Positions 47,711 to 58,894 of a stretch of 64,000 nt of DNA are shown in pieces. How positions within the stretch are numbered: the first letter of the stretch is position 1; the number at the start of each line of letters is the position of its first letter. This DNA is from Spodoptera frugiperda (lineage: Eukaryota > Arthropoda > Insecta > Lepidoptera > Noctuidae), in NCBI RefSeq assembly GCF_023101765.2, contig NC_064214.1, positions 3,726,001-3,790,000 of the forward strand. The letters are read 5' to 3'. The translations under genes and the position numbers were made by a program. The notes under the pieces are model-generated. The model saw nothing but the letters and a program-made list of their open reading frames with translations. It ran no database searches and had not been told where the DNA came from.

Positions 47711-48661
47711 TTAGGTGTCGGGTGGGCGCTGCTGGTCACTGGGACTGGGGGGCGCCGGCGCCAGCGCCGAGCGGCGCAGCTGCTGCAGCAGCGCGGGCTC
47801 CAGCGCCGGCCACCAGCCGCCCAGCAGCGGGTACTGCGCGGCCGGGGCCAGCGGGGCCCGCACCTCGTCCTCGGTGGCGCGCTCCTCCTGGTCACTCGCT
47901 ACCACGTCTATGTCTTCCTCCTGCTCCTCCTCACAACTGCTGTCTCGTCGCTGTCGCTTCTCAGGAGCATCGTCAGGAGCCAACAGAGAAGCCACATCAA
48001 ATTGTCTCTTGCGCGCCTGGGCGCCGCCGGGAAGTCGGCCTGCTCCCCAGAAAGGTAAGGGCAGAGCCGTCGGCGGCGGCGACTGAGGCGGTGGTGATGG
48101 AGAATCTTCGCCGTCGTCATCAACAGCCAGTCCCATGTGTTTCCTTACTTTTCTTTGAGCTTTACGTCTTCGGAAATCTCCTTTGCGAAAGTCTTCAATG
48201 TTGGCGGGATGTATCGCCCAATAGTGTCCTTTACCGTTGGCCGATCGCCCGGCTTTCACGAAGCAATCGTTGAGAGACAAATTATGCCTTATTGAGTTGC
48301 GCCAGCCAGGTCCACGGGAGCGGAAGTACGGATAGTTGTCCAAAATGTGCTGATAGATGTCGGAGAGCACTAGCTTGCGTTCCGGCGAGCTGAGGATCGC
48401 CATGGCGATGAGACCGATGTAACTATGCTGCGGTTTCGGCTCCTCGGGCTGCAGAACTCGTTGCTGCAGCAGCGACATGGAGAGGGCCAGTCGAGGCCCG
48501 TAAGGTGCGTAACACGGTGCCACGGATGGCGGGTACAGGCGAAGTCGCTCGGCCACTGCATAGTTATACAGTTGCAAACGATAGTGATCCAGAGCCGCGG
48601 CGGTAACTGTTGGCGCGTCCTTGCCGAGCGGCCAGGGGCCTCCTTCGGCTCCACTGCACAT
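47711..48661 (-). CDS. foxQ2: Fork head transcription factor, FoxQ2 class
   Basis: A single-exon GC-rich gene of 316 aa. I chose the ATG at 48,661 (MCSGAEGGPW) because the frame extends further upstream only from a TTG. The fork head domain spans about residues 76-176: HSYIGLIAMAIL, the recognition helix WRNSIRHNLSLNDCF and NGKGHYWAIHP. The tail of the domain, DFRKGDFRRRKAQRKVRKHMGL, is the FoxQ2 hallmark (fly fd102C is the orthologue). Residues 185-210 are Pro-rich, 221-230 (FDVASLLAPD) resemble an eh1 Groucho-binding motif, and 233-270 are acidic. FoxQ2 proteins pattern the anterior head and brain of insects and other animals; expression here is inferred. Gene-rich GC contrasts sharply with the AT-rich desert on both sides, which could hold its enhancers. 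Confidence 0.88.
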   Translation of the reverse strand: MCSGAEGGPWPLGKDAPTVTAAALDHYRLQLYNYAVAERLRLYPPSVAPCYAPYGPRLALSMSLLQQRVLQPEEPKPQHSYIGLIAMAILSSPERKLVLSDIYQHILDNYPYFRSRGPGWRNSIRHNLSLNDCFVKAGRSANGKGHYWAIHPANIEDFRKGDFRRRKAQRKVRKHMGLAVDDDGEDSPSPPPQSPPPTALPLPFWGAGRLPGGAQARKRQFDVASLLAPDDAPEKRQRRDSSCEEEQEEDIDVVASDQEERATEDEVRAPLAPAAQYPLLGGWWPALEPALLQQLRRSALAPAPPSPSDQQRPPDT

Positions 48662-48753
48662 GTTGCCAGGCGGAGAGCGTGGCGCGGAGTGCCGCCGGCG
48701 GCCCGGCGGGCGCGGGCTGCTGCCGGCAGGGGGCGGGGAGCGCGCGGCTGCAG

Positions 48754-48782
48754 CCAATCAGCGCGCCGCCGCTACTTGTATA
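48754..48782 (-). promoter_or_regulatory. Candidate foxQ2 core promoter (CCAAT and TATA-like)
   Basis: Upstream of the foxQ2 ATG on the minus strand lie TATACAAG (48,775-48,782) and an inverted CCAAT box, TGATTGG (48,754-48,760). Start of transcription about 25-30 bp downstream would be near 48,750, giving a 5' UTR of about 90 nt. Position and motif are the only evidence. Confidence 0.35.
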
Positions 48783-51700
48783 CGTGTTTTTGTTTAGCGA
48801 CGCCCCACTCCAGTGGCTTTGCAACTCCACGCGCCCTGCCTTGAGGCTACCAGTACTGACTGCAGCAAAATGCTTACTTACAGATTGGTACTCTTAAGAA
48901 TCATACATTCTAGTACTAATATTTGGACATACCGTAACTTAATAAAGTTTAATAATATGTATGTATAGGCGCATTTGAAATAGTACGTATACATATAATA
49001 AAATAGTAGTATAGGACAATAAAAACTAGTACCTAAATACCAAAATAATTATTGATTTATTTGCTTCAAAATAGTAAAATATTACAGTAAAATATTACAA
49101 TAAAATATTACATTAGATAATTTATGGTGTACATTTTTTGTCTTTGTGTAATGTAAAATTTTTAAATTAGTCTTTCGTAATGATGAATCACTTTCTAAAT
49201 TATTGTATGTAATTATTAATTATGTATGTATAGTATACTTGTTATTTTAATCATTTTGATGATTTGGTGATTAATTAACAGAAATGTTCGAATTTTTGTA
49301 ACACATATTAACAAAACTTGGTCTGAAAATTGCTGAAGATTCGCTACGACTACCGTTGCTGTCGGTACTTAGCAAAACCGTTACAAATGACAACTTCGTA
49401 GCGAGTGCTTCCCTGTTATTTCAGAGATATCACAACACGCAACAACACATTACTTCTCAGGAGGCGAGCGAGAAAGAGACACAGATATAAAAATACTCCA
49501 CCCCTCCGCGTTGGATAGGGACAGACTATCGTGCAACAGTTTCACATGTCGCTGTGACGTGGTGATGAGGACATATCATCACGAAAACCTTTGAGTAACA
49601 ATCGAACTTACTCCGTTACAATAAAATTGAAATTGCTTTATCAGTTTAGTGGAGTTATGTCGTTGTTGGAATAGTGGGTAGGCAATGAAAATAAAGAGGT
49701 TCGAAGAGCTAGCGTGGCGGCGAGTGCGAGTGGGGCAGCGAACGATATCGGTGTAACGCAACGCTCCGACAATGCAGTTGCCGCCCATTTAAATACGCCA
49801 TTTTGTTTACTGTCTCCACGGCTTGTGCTTTTGTGTTTTATACAGAAAGCAGTGTTTTGTGGAATAAGTAAATTACAGGAAATATTTACTCGTTTCAGCG
49901 TAGACAATGGATACGGGTACTGCGCGGTACACGGATGACTTGTTAATCGATTTTCTTGCTTACTCATTATCTCCTTTACGTTATTTCAGTTATCTTATTA
50001 GTTGGCTTATTTGAGTTTAATAAAATTGTTGAATCAAAGCATATTTATTATAATATATGTTTGTTATAATTATACACAATCAAATACAAACGGAATTCTC
50101 TACCACTTCAAATATTTTCGTGCGATTTTAAAGTTCTCACGTTATCAACAACCGGTTTGCTTTTCAGTGAACTAATTACCTACTGATAACTGAGATCCAC
50201 CACACCCTGAGAACCACATTTTTCTCACCGTGTTCCGTGTAAAATTATCATTTAGCAAATGAAATCAGAAAATATTTTTTTTTCTTTTCATTACTAGATA
50301 AAAATATTATTATTACGTATATTACAATGATGGGATACAAATTCAAACTCTGCAACTGTTTCAAACCGTGATACATGAATGTTAGTTGTTATATTTTGAA
50401 TTTAACTGACAACATGACCTGTCTAGGGTTTAATTGTTAACTTGTGACTCCGTCTTAAATTTTACTTTTATCGGAACAAAAATTTACTTAGTGTTTTATA
50501 AGACTAAATGTTGTATGATATTATTATCTTTATGTGTTTAGGAAAATGGCTCCGGGTTTTCTTAATAAAAAAGTTGTTGTCAAATATTTTCTTAGAAGAA
50601 TTACTTTTTCAACATTATTATAAATGCAAAACTAACTATGGTATACTTATAAAACTTACAAATCCGATTATTACAACATTTCAGCCTTTCAAACACAACA
50701 CAACAGAGTAACAAAAACAATTTATTTCGATGCCCATTTAATTCGGATGTGTGTTGTGTAAAACCGGTAGATTTAATTTTAAATCCGCGTCACGTCCGCG
50801 GCAGTTTTAAACAAGCGATTGCCACGAAAACAATTGCCCACTGTCCACTGTCCACACAACAAACATACATTTTAATTATTGAACTGTAAAGTACAATCAT
50901 GTACACTCTGTAATTACTACACTGGAAAATAATAACGTTTACTTTAATGTAAACAGGGACTGTTGCCGACAATGTTACATTTTATTTTATTACTTAAATA
51001 AATGTGTTAAAATTTTGGTTTTAAATTCGGTTGTTTGGTGTGTAGTGTATCTCTGTAATATCTGCATGAGTTTTTATAGAGTTGATGTGTGTGAGTAAAA
51101 GTGATTAAGAGGGTAGTCTAAACTTTATGTGATGGAGCAGCTCTGTATTTTTTTTTTTTAGGTTCCGCGCATCTAATGAAGTTATAGATTTTTTTTTGTT
51201 GGCATTAAGAAATAATTTATTTTGTTTCTGTATTTGTAAGCAAAGTATAGTATTGAATATAGTATTTAATAATTGCAGTACTTTTCTCACTTTTAACTTT
51301 AAATCTCAAAGTTAACTGAAAACATTAACGTTGTAAAAACAACATTATTCTCTAACATAAAATGTATAACATTTTAATAATTAATGCAGATTGATTTATT
51401 CATACCTGGCTGTTTCCCATTGTTGTTCTAATTGCCGACGCCGAACCGCGCGGCAAGACGGAGGCGTGTCGCCCCGCCCACCGTTCCCAAAACTCTTTGT
51501 GCTGACTGTACTTGTGTAAATTCATTTATTTTTCACGCTCATTGTACTTACGCCCTGCAGTTTATTTTATGTTTGCATTGTCTGTGCGACTGTACACTGT
51601 GGTAGGCGTGACTTTATTTTGTGTTTATTTATTTATGTAGAGAAAATGTTTATTTAAATTTGTTAATGTGCTGACTGTAGGCCGAGGTAGTCAACTGTCA

Positions 51701-52504
51701 AATTAAACCCTTTTATATGCTGGTTATGTTAGGAATCTTATGTAAAGAAGAGCGAAATTATTACTATAAACTAGAGATTCTTCTAAACTCTATCCCACTA
51801 CTAACAATTAAAGAAAAAAACTATTGGTGACTGACCTGTCTGGATCTAGGTATTGAGCTGACTATAATCTTGAGTTCGACAGCCGCACTTGGTAAAATGT
51901 TTTGTTTTAAAAATAAATAAGCTAATGAAATTATTGTAAACAGTAAATAGATAATAGCGAGCAAAATGAAGCATTACAAATAAAGAGAGGCAACCCTAAG
52001 AATATTGTCGCCTACAGTGTAAACCTAACCTTATAAGACTAGCGTAGTAAACATTTGTTCAATAAACTCGAGCGAACGTGACGAAGAAAATAACACAAAA
52101 TAATAATACAGCGAAAAAATATATAAAACAAGAATCAAAGGGAGCGTTATGTTTACGGAGTTTCCATGTAAAATAACTTCGGTATTGAATTAGAGACTTT
52201 GTGTGGAAAACTGTTCACAAAATATTTTGGCCTCACAAAGAAGGTATTAGGCGACAAGGGGGAATATAATTTTATGCAAATCGTCGCCGCCGCCGCCGGC
52301 TGACTTTCGCGCTGCTACTGAATTTGTTTATATCTGCCGGGAAACAAGCGCCGTACTTTGGCTTTCGACGACTCGATCGATGTGACTGCTGTACAGAAGT
52401 AACTTCTAAATATCGCAAAATGTGTAAAGTTCTCTTTAATTTTTTTTATTCTGATTTGTAAATATTTTTATTTGTAAATATTTATTTAAATAAGTTTTTA
52501 AACT
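48783..52504. other. Intergenic, upstream of foxQ2
   Basis: AT-rich, no gene supported. GC-rich blocks at about 49,330-49,520 and 51,425-51,490, and at 52,275-52,390 (a cgccgccgccgccgg run within). These may be regulatory; ORFs in them do not read as protein. Confidence 0.35.
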
Positions 52505-52620
52505 GACATGGTCACTAACATTAGAACTTAAAACAGGATATTTACCATGTTTATTTATGTCTATGAGTTTCCGATATTTCGGCACTGTTGCAAGTGCCAT
52601 GATCACGGATGAACTTACCT
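52505..52620 (+). repeat. Dispersed repeat (tttcggcactgttgcaag family), copy 1
   Basis: The blocks attagaacttaaaacaggat and gagtttccgatatttcggca, then gccatgatcacggatgaa, recur at 56,288-56,472. Confidence 0.75.
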
Positions 52621-53750
52621 ATAACTTGAAACCTTTGGGTACAAGTAACGCCTATGTATCTATTATGAAATATTACCTCTTACTCAGCTGAGCCGTTGAA
52701 AACAGAACCTTATGATTAATCAACCGCGTAGAACTTATAAATCAGCAAGGCAATCCACTTATATTCTTTCATCAGTTCAATTTGTAGCCAAACCCGCAGC
52801 CAAGTTATATTAAAACATTTTTGATTTCACAAAGCCTCGTATTATAACGGTGGCCCGCCCAAACATATTGAATGCTACCCTAATCTTAAATTATCGTACT
52901 CCACAAAATAAAACATATCACGAATCCTTAGTCATGTCTAAATCTGCGAATAAAGCCCTATCCTACCTCAGACTAGTCCCAAAGGGATTTTATCTGAGTC
53001 TTTTTGTACACATTCATAGATACCCATACTTATAGTCACAGAGTAGAATATTTGTAAGAAATACGTGTCCTGTCTGTGCAGTGGGTAAGGAAAATGTAGT
53101 CAAAGTTCTGTGTTCTGTGGTGAAGCCGTACATATTTGGATCACAAAGCACGGACGCACGAGTCGATTTAATACGCTTATTTGAAGATAATCCCCGTCCC
53201 CTTGCAGAATACCTCGGCGATTTGCGAGACAGTTCCGTTTGCAGACATGTTTCATTAACTATATCGTAATATTATATCATGTTATGTTGGTGGTCGCTGT
53301 AAAAAATATGATGAAGAAAAGTTTTGTGTTTTCGTTGTGATTCTTATAACGTAGCCGTGCTACGAAGCTACGGCGTAGCTGCTACGCAAAAATAGTTATT
53401 TTGTTTGCTTATGATTAAGCGAATTAAAAATAACTAGTGTTTAAAGTTTAACTTTACTCGAGTAGTGTTGATTAAACTAAACGAGATACGGTTCGGGTGC
53501 AAAAATACAAGAAAATTTAAGTAATTTGATCTGCCTGCCGGTTATAAATATCAAATAATATATTTGATCACACGACCCCAATAAAACAAATAGAAAATAC
53601 ATAAACCATTAACTACAGCAAAAAACAAAGTCTTTCAGATTACACAAAAACCTTTTATTTGAAGTATTAGGTACACGTAGAGAAGTACGAAACAATACAA
53701 AAACGTTACTACATACAAATAGCTTGTTATTTTCGGTTGTGTCTGTGTTT

Positions 53751-53789
53751 GGGGGGTGGGGGGTGGTTCGAAGTGGGGGGTGTGGGGGG
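53751..53789 (+). other. Strong G-quadruplex candidate
   Basis: Four runs of six G (53,751-53,756, 53,758-53,763, 53,775-53,780, 53,784-53,789) are separated by loops of 1, 11 and 3 bases. Confidence 0.8.
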
Positions 53790-55284
53790 CTAATTACGTC
53801 CCGGCGTCGGGGGTGAGGCGGGTACGACGTTTGACTCCCTGCCTAGATAGCATGATGTCTACGTATATGTAAGTACGTACGCTGTTGTAAATCTTTACGA
53901 AGCCTCTCTGTTTTGGTGATAGGATGGTTTAATATTGGGTTTTATTTTTAAATCTATGAGATGTGTTGATTCAATTTTAGTTTCGTTTAAGAAGTATTGT
54001 ATTCTGTTTTGTGATTAATTTATAAACAATCATTTTAATTTGAAAATCAGTATTATGATTTGATGTAGTAAAAATAAAAAGATTTTTGTGTGTTTAAAAA
54101 CTAATCCGTGCGTATGTTTCTACTACCGACTGAATATAAAAATCAATGATGTAGATAAACCAATGAAAGCATTTGTGAATGCACGTTTATGAACATTTAA
54201 TAGTTCAGTGGATGCGTTATATTTTTTTCATAGTGGGAACTCAAACTTTATTGAAAGTACTTCATAATCACAATCACATTAAAAGACCTCCAATAAAGTA
54301 GATATTAAATAAACACATTACATAAAATAAAATGATAATACCCTCTTGAAAACCCCACTCGAGCTAATAATATTTTCTAAGAAGCAACACTTCTGCTTCC
54401 ACAAGATACAAATGTAAAAAAGAATCAGTATCGAGACGCAACACTTGAATAATCACTTATTTTATTAGGGCGAGATATTATTCATATTTTTTGTTGTACC
54501 AATTGTGTAACAGAAAACTTGAGGCGCTCCATTCAAGTACCTACTGTAACTCTATACAAATTGGCACCTCCATTGAGGTCGGTTGACACTTTTATATAAC
54601 CACGATTAACAGTCAAACGAAATTAGAACCCAATAATATTATTAAATGTTTTTTCTTCTATAAACGGGACAATGAAGGTCCCCCTTCCCAGTGACTTGTG
54701 AATAGGTAATGGTAACTCGGATTACCACCTACGTATTTGTGTAAACACAATAAATATTTTTTGGGCTCGCCCTTTATCTACTAAGTGCAGATCGAGAGAT
54801 ATTCCTCAGTGTTTAAGATACATGCAAAGATAAAGATTCAGAACAATTATTTAGTTTGAAAGCAGGAAGAGGATATTTGAGTCACGATAAGAGTAAACTC
54901 ACTTTACAATCTTTGCAATAAACTTTGAGGTTTTGCCCACACTCAGGCTGAGCGGAGAAATTCTAAATATTATGGTGCCAATTGTGTTGTAATATGACAC
55001 GAAGTAAAACGCAATGATGACTATTTCATAGCTAGTATAAAACAATCTGATCTGAGCTATAAAATATTTTAAGATTGTATTAAGCAATAAGGTTCAAAAG
55101 ACGCGTAACTATTGCCATCTTTCATCTGCTCGTTCAAGCATGAACTTGAATGATTTGAGTCATTTGTATAGACATTACTTCTATAGATCAGCGTAACAAT
55201 AGGGGTCAGGAAATAACCAGTTGGTCTGTTGGTAAGGTGATTTAAATGCTTTTTAAGTATTGAGGAATTTATTTTGGACAGGTC

Positions 55285-55335
55285 TTTCTCCGTGTGTGAA
55301 GACCTTTACCTAGCAGTGGGATAGTAATCTACTGA
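55285..55335 (+). repeat. LINE-like 3' fragment
   Basis: The phrase gaagacctttacctagcagt followed by gggatagtaatctactgat resembles the ggcctttgcccagcagtggga ending seen in many lepidopteran LINE copies. It is too short to classify. Confidence 0.4.
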
Positions 55336-56287
55336 TCAACAAACGACAAATCAACTGATTGACAAATGCAAAAAATCTTCAACCAAGTAAAACACTAGAA
55401 AATCATACAATACGTGTGAATTCCTTGTTACAAGTAAAATTTCACACTCGTCCTCAATAATTTCTAATCGAAAGGTAAGTGGCACCACATAATTAATGCA
55501 GAGCAACTGTTGTGATTGAATTAACCACAGTCGAGCGCACAGCGCACTTCCCCCGTGGACAATAGTGTTGTGGTAACTAAGCGCGAGGATTAACCGACGT
55601 TAAGTGGATTAGCACATGGTGCCATGGTGCGCCCGGCCCTTCCGACCGCCATTGTAACATTTGTAACGACACTTGAGCTTATGCTACCGAGAACTGATTC
55701 GCGAAATCGGGAATCTATTTAATAAATATCACGATTCTTTGCACGTTTTTTTTTCGATAATATTTCGTTCAACAGGAAACCGTATGGCCGTAATTGATAT
55801 AATTTTTGCCTTGTCAAAATATCCGGTCATGGATTTGTGTCGGTTTATTCTGGTACGATATTGGTTTTCTTCGTTATTTTTTAAAGATATTATAAAAGAA
55901 GATAAACTGACGTCAAATTCATTTAGAATTTAGATTACAATGATTTCTTTTTTTCGTCTCACACTACGTTTTTCTCCTGTGTCGTAGGTGCGTTTACAAA
56001 CATACAAGTTCACATATAACATCATACCCAAACCCGAAGCAATAATTTGTGGATCACACAAAGAGTTGCTCATTGCGGAAATCGAATCCGCCACACGTTG
56101 CACGGTAGCCGTTTGCCCAGCCACTGCACCAAGCGTGCAGTTAATTATAATGATTCAGCATTAATTTTTTTGGTTCCATTGAATACCAGATTATTATTCA
56201 GATATTCTTTACATATTCTGAAAACATGTCCAACTGGCTCCTGTTAACAGACACACTGCCTATTCTATATTGCAAAGTTTTAAACTG

Positions 56288-56472
56288 TATTACTGTTAAT
56301 ATCATTAGAACTTAAAACAGGATAATATTATTTTTTATGAGTTTCCGATATTTCGGCACTGTTGCAAGCGCCATGATCACGGATGAATAGTTCATAATAA
56401 ACATTTACCAAAATATCCCGTTTTAAGTTTTAATGATATTACTAGTGACCATGTCAGTTTAAAAACTTGTAT
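56288..56472. mobile_element. Dispersed repeat (tttcggcactgttgcaag family), copy 2, with inverted ends
   Basis: The left end aatatcattagaacttaaaa and the right end ttttaagttttaatgatatt are near-perfect reverse complements, so this copy looks like a complete non-autonomous element. Its core matches 52,505-52,620. Beyond the right end, accatgtcagtttaaaaac mirrors the flank of the first copy. Confidence 0.65.
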
Positions 56473-58892
56473 TACTGTTATAACCTATCTCATTTTGCGA
56501 CGAACATATCACCAAAACCCCTCTCTTTACTCATATTACATTAAGTACACACGAATAGTTCAATAGATCACACTCATGGCTTCTCCCATAAATGGCGGAA
56601 GCTCTCGAGTGGTCAACGGAGCATACTTCACTTACCATGACAAGAGAGAATGGGGTACCATTGTCCCAAAGCTACTGTTTTCACAATAAATAAATACTTC
56701 ATAAATATTTAAACGGTTTTATTGTTAGTTTTTTTTTCTATTTGAATATTTGATCTTATTGTGTTGTGTTTAGGTTGGGTTTGCTTTGCTTTTGATTTAT
56801 TGTTGTCTTTATTTAGTTATTCCTTTATTACTTATCGTAACTTGCTTTTGTATTGCGCCTATGTATTTACTGTTTTTACGCAAATGAGTAGAAGTTATTA
56901 GTTCATAGTTGTCAGCGTAAACTAATACATTAATTTAAAGTAAACTTTCTTATTTATAATATGGTAAAGTAGAATTGTTACGAACCTTATAAAATTTAAT
57001 CCTTAAGGATACTTTTAAACAACTAGTTTATTTGTCATCATTATCATACAGCGATAGTGTTGTAAATAGAACACAAACAATATTGTGGTAAGGTACATAT
57101 TTGTTTGTACCTAAGCCTATTGATATTATTGCCCGAAGGTTTTAGACGACGCAGTGTTTAAGTAATTAAGTAGTGGTTGCCAAAATCCTCATTTGCCCCT
57201 GTTTCCTAAAAAATCAAGGATATCCCAATTGAAATCTGTATTGCTTTACTTCATAAGGCTTATATTATCCTTATTTACAATAAACTTAACCATTGAACCA
57301 CAAAATGATGTAACAATGTCCAAACCAGATGTGCACCGTGTACAAATCAAACATTTTCAAGTCACACACATGTAAGTACATGTAGTTTCTAAGAATGAAC
57401 ACAACAACACGCCTCCAAGTCCGTCTAATTCAATTACTGTGCTATTGTCCTCAAAGTTTTTGCTCTCAAACATTTCATATAGCCACAATGGAGTTATTTT
57501 GCCAACAATAACTGTATTCCACGGACAATGCTGTCGACACTCGGACACGATGACGGAAGAACACCTTACAGATGAGATCAGAAGTACAAGTCTGTTTACG
57601 ATATAATTATAAAAGATAGAAAAAAAAAATAAGGACAGATATAACAGTTTAACATAAATGTCAGATACTCTGTACTACTCTTATACCCTAAGAACTATCT
57701 GGTACGATGTGTTTCACGCTCATCCCCCCATATCATTCACTTGCGCGAGCCATACTTTGGAGTGAAGAGCGAAGCCTATCTGTCTATGATGCCTCACAGA
57801 AACTCGTCGTGAATCTACGCTAGCTTGTTTTATGTTTCGCCGTGTGAGTGAAGTTACGGTAGACCTAATTCCCTTAACCCCACTTATCAGCAACGCTCTT
57901 GGTAACTCCTCTCGTAGTATGGTTGTCCATGGGTGGTGCTGATTGCTTACCATCAGGTAATCCGTCTATTCATTTGCCCCTTCTCCTACAAAAGAAAAAC
58001 ACTGGCACTGCCCTAAAACAAAGTATTTAGGCAAATATGTACTCAAAAATTAAAACTACTAAGTATTGAACTTCTGTTATACCATGCACAGTGACAATTG
58101 TCAATATTTTTTTAACACTTAAAAGTAACTGTTCATGAAACATGAATTGTATTTATACGTGAAGTGTTTATCATGTCCTGTTCCAGATACGATCTTAATC
58201 TGGGATTAGTGAGGCGTTAGGACGCATTGTTAACTTTAGTTAAGTGATGGCACCACCTATGTGGGACAATGCAGCCATTCAGTGGTCAAGTTACTCCCAC
58301 GCGTCTGAACGACGATTAGAGCAATCTTTGTTAGCCATCGTGTTTCCGGACCTATTTAAAATATGTTTTCATTATGTCTTACCAATTTTTTCACTTATTA
58401 TAAATATCATCTCAGAGAAAATAATTGTTTTGATTTTTATTTCTACAGGCAATGAGCTTTTACTAGTGGTCGCCTAGTGGTCGAAATTCGACCATATACG
58501 ATTTAATTTACAATACCACTTAACATACGTTCAAGGATAATTTGTATTTAACGAATTGCTATTAGTTTTGTAAAATTCAAATATATATATGCCGGTGCAT
58601 CATGAATAACCAAACCTCCTTCAATTAGAAACCTCTTTTCATATGAGACGTGAGAATACCATCGCAATGTCTATCGATTTTGACGTTTTGTCAAATACGA
58701 TCAGATACTATGCATGTGTGTGTAATGTTTTATTTATTGATTTAATGTACTTTATAAGCATTATTTTTGAAAAATATTAACGTTCCGCAATTCTCCTACA
58801 CATAAACTATAAGTGTACCAAATTTTATGCTCCTACGTCCGCGCAATTTTCGTAAAAATTGTTACAAAGTTTTTGCTTCACGTATTAATATA
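56473..58892. other. Intergenic
   Basis: No gene supported. A 37-codon ORF at 56,576-56,689 is discussed in the findings. A family-A retroposon fragment lies at 57,888-57,996. Confidence 0.35.
57888..57996 (+). repeat. Poly(A)-tailed retroposon fragment, family A, copy 3
   Basis: It contains gtccatgggtggtgctgatt, gcttaccatcaggtaatccg and tttgccccttctcctac followed by an A-rich run, parallel to 42,005-42,096 read on the minus strand. Confidence 0.7.
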
Positions 58893-58894
58893 TA

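Larger units (their letters stand above)
52621..56287. other. Intergenic with a G-quadruplex candidate
   Basis: No gene is supported, though a 62-codon frame at 53,081-53,269 looks mildly coding (see findings). A CGTAGC-rich cluster is at 53,349-53,390, a G-rich tract at 53,751-53,789, and a LINE-like fragment (gaagacctttacctagcagt) near 55,299. A GC-richer block lies at 55,530-55,660. Confidence 0.35.

Noticed and set aside
47689..48273. Plus-strand ORFs of 123-194 codons over foxQ2
   Set aside because: High GC keeps all frames open; only the minus frame encodes a fork head domain.
48662..48757. 32-residue N-terminal extension of FoxQ2
   Set aside because: It begins at TTG, with no ATG; the first Met of the frame is at 48,661, and the extension overlaps the CCAAT-like promoter region.
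52850..53035. 61-codon ORF before the exon-like frame
   Set aside because: Low-quality composition, no splice or start context, and a stop separates it from the following frame.
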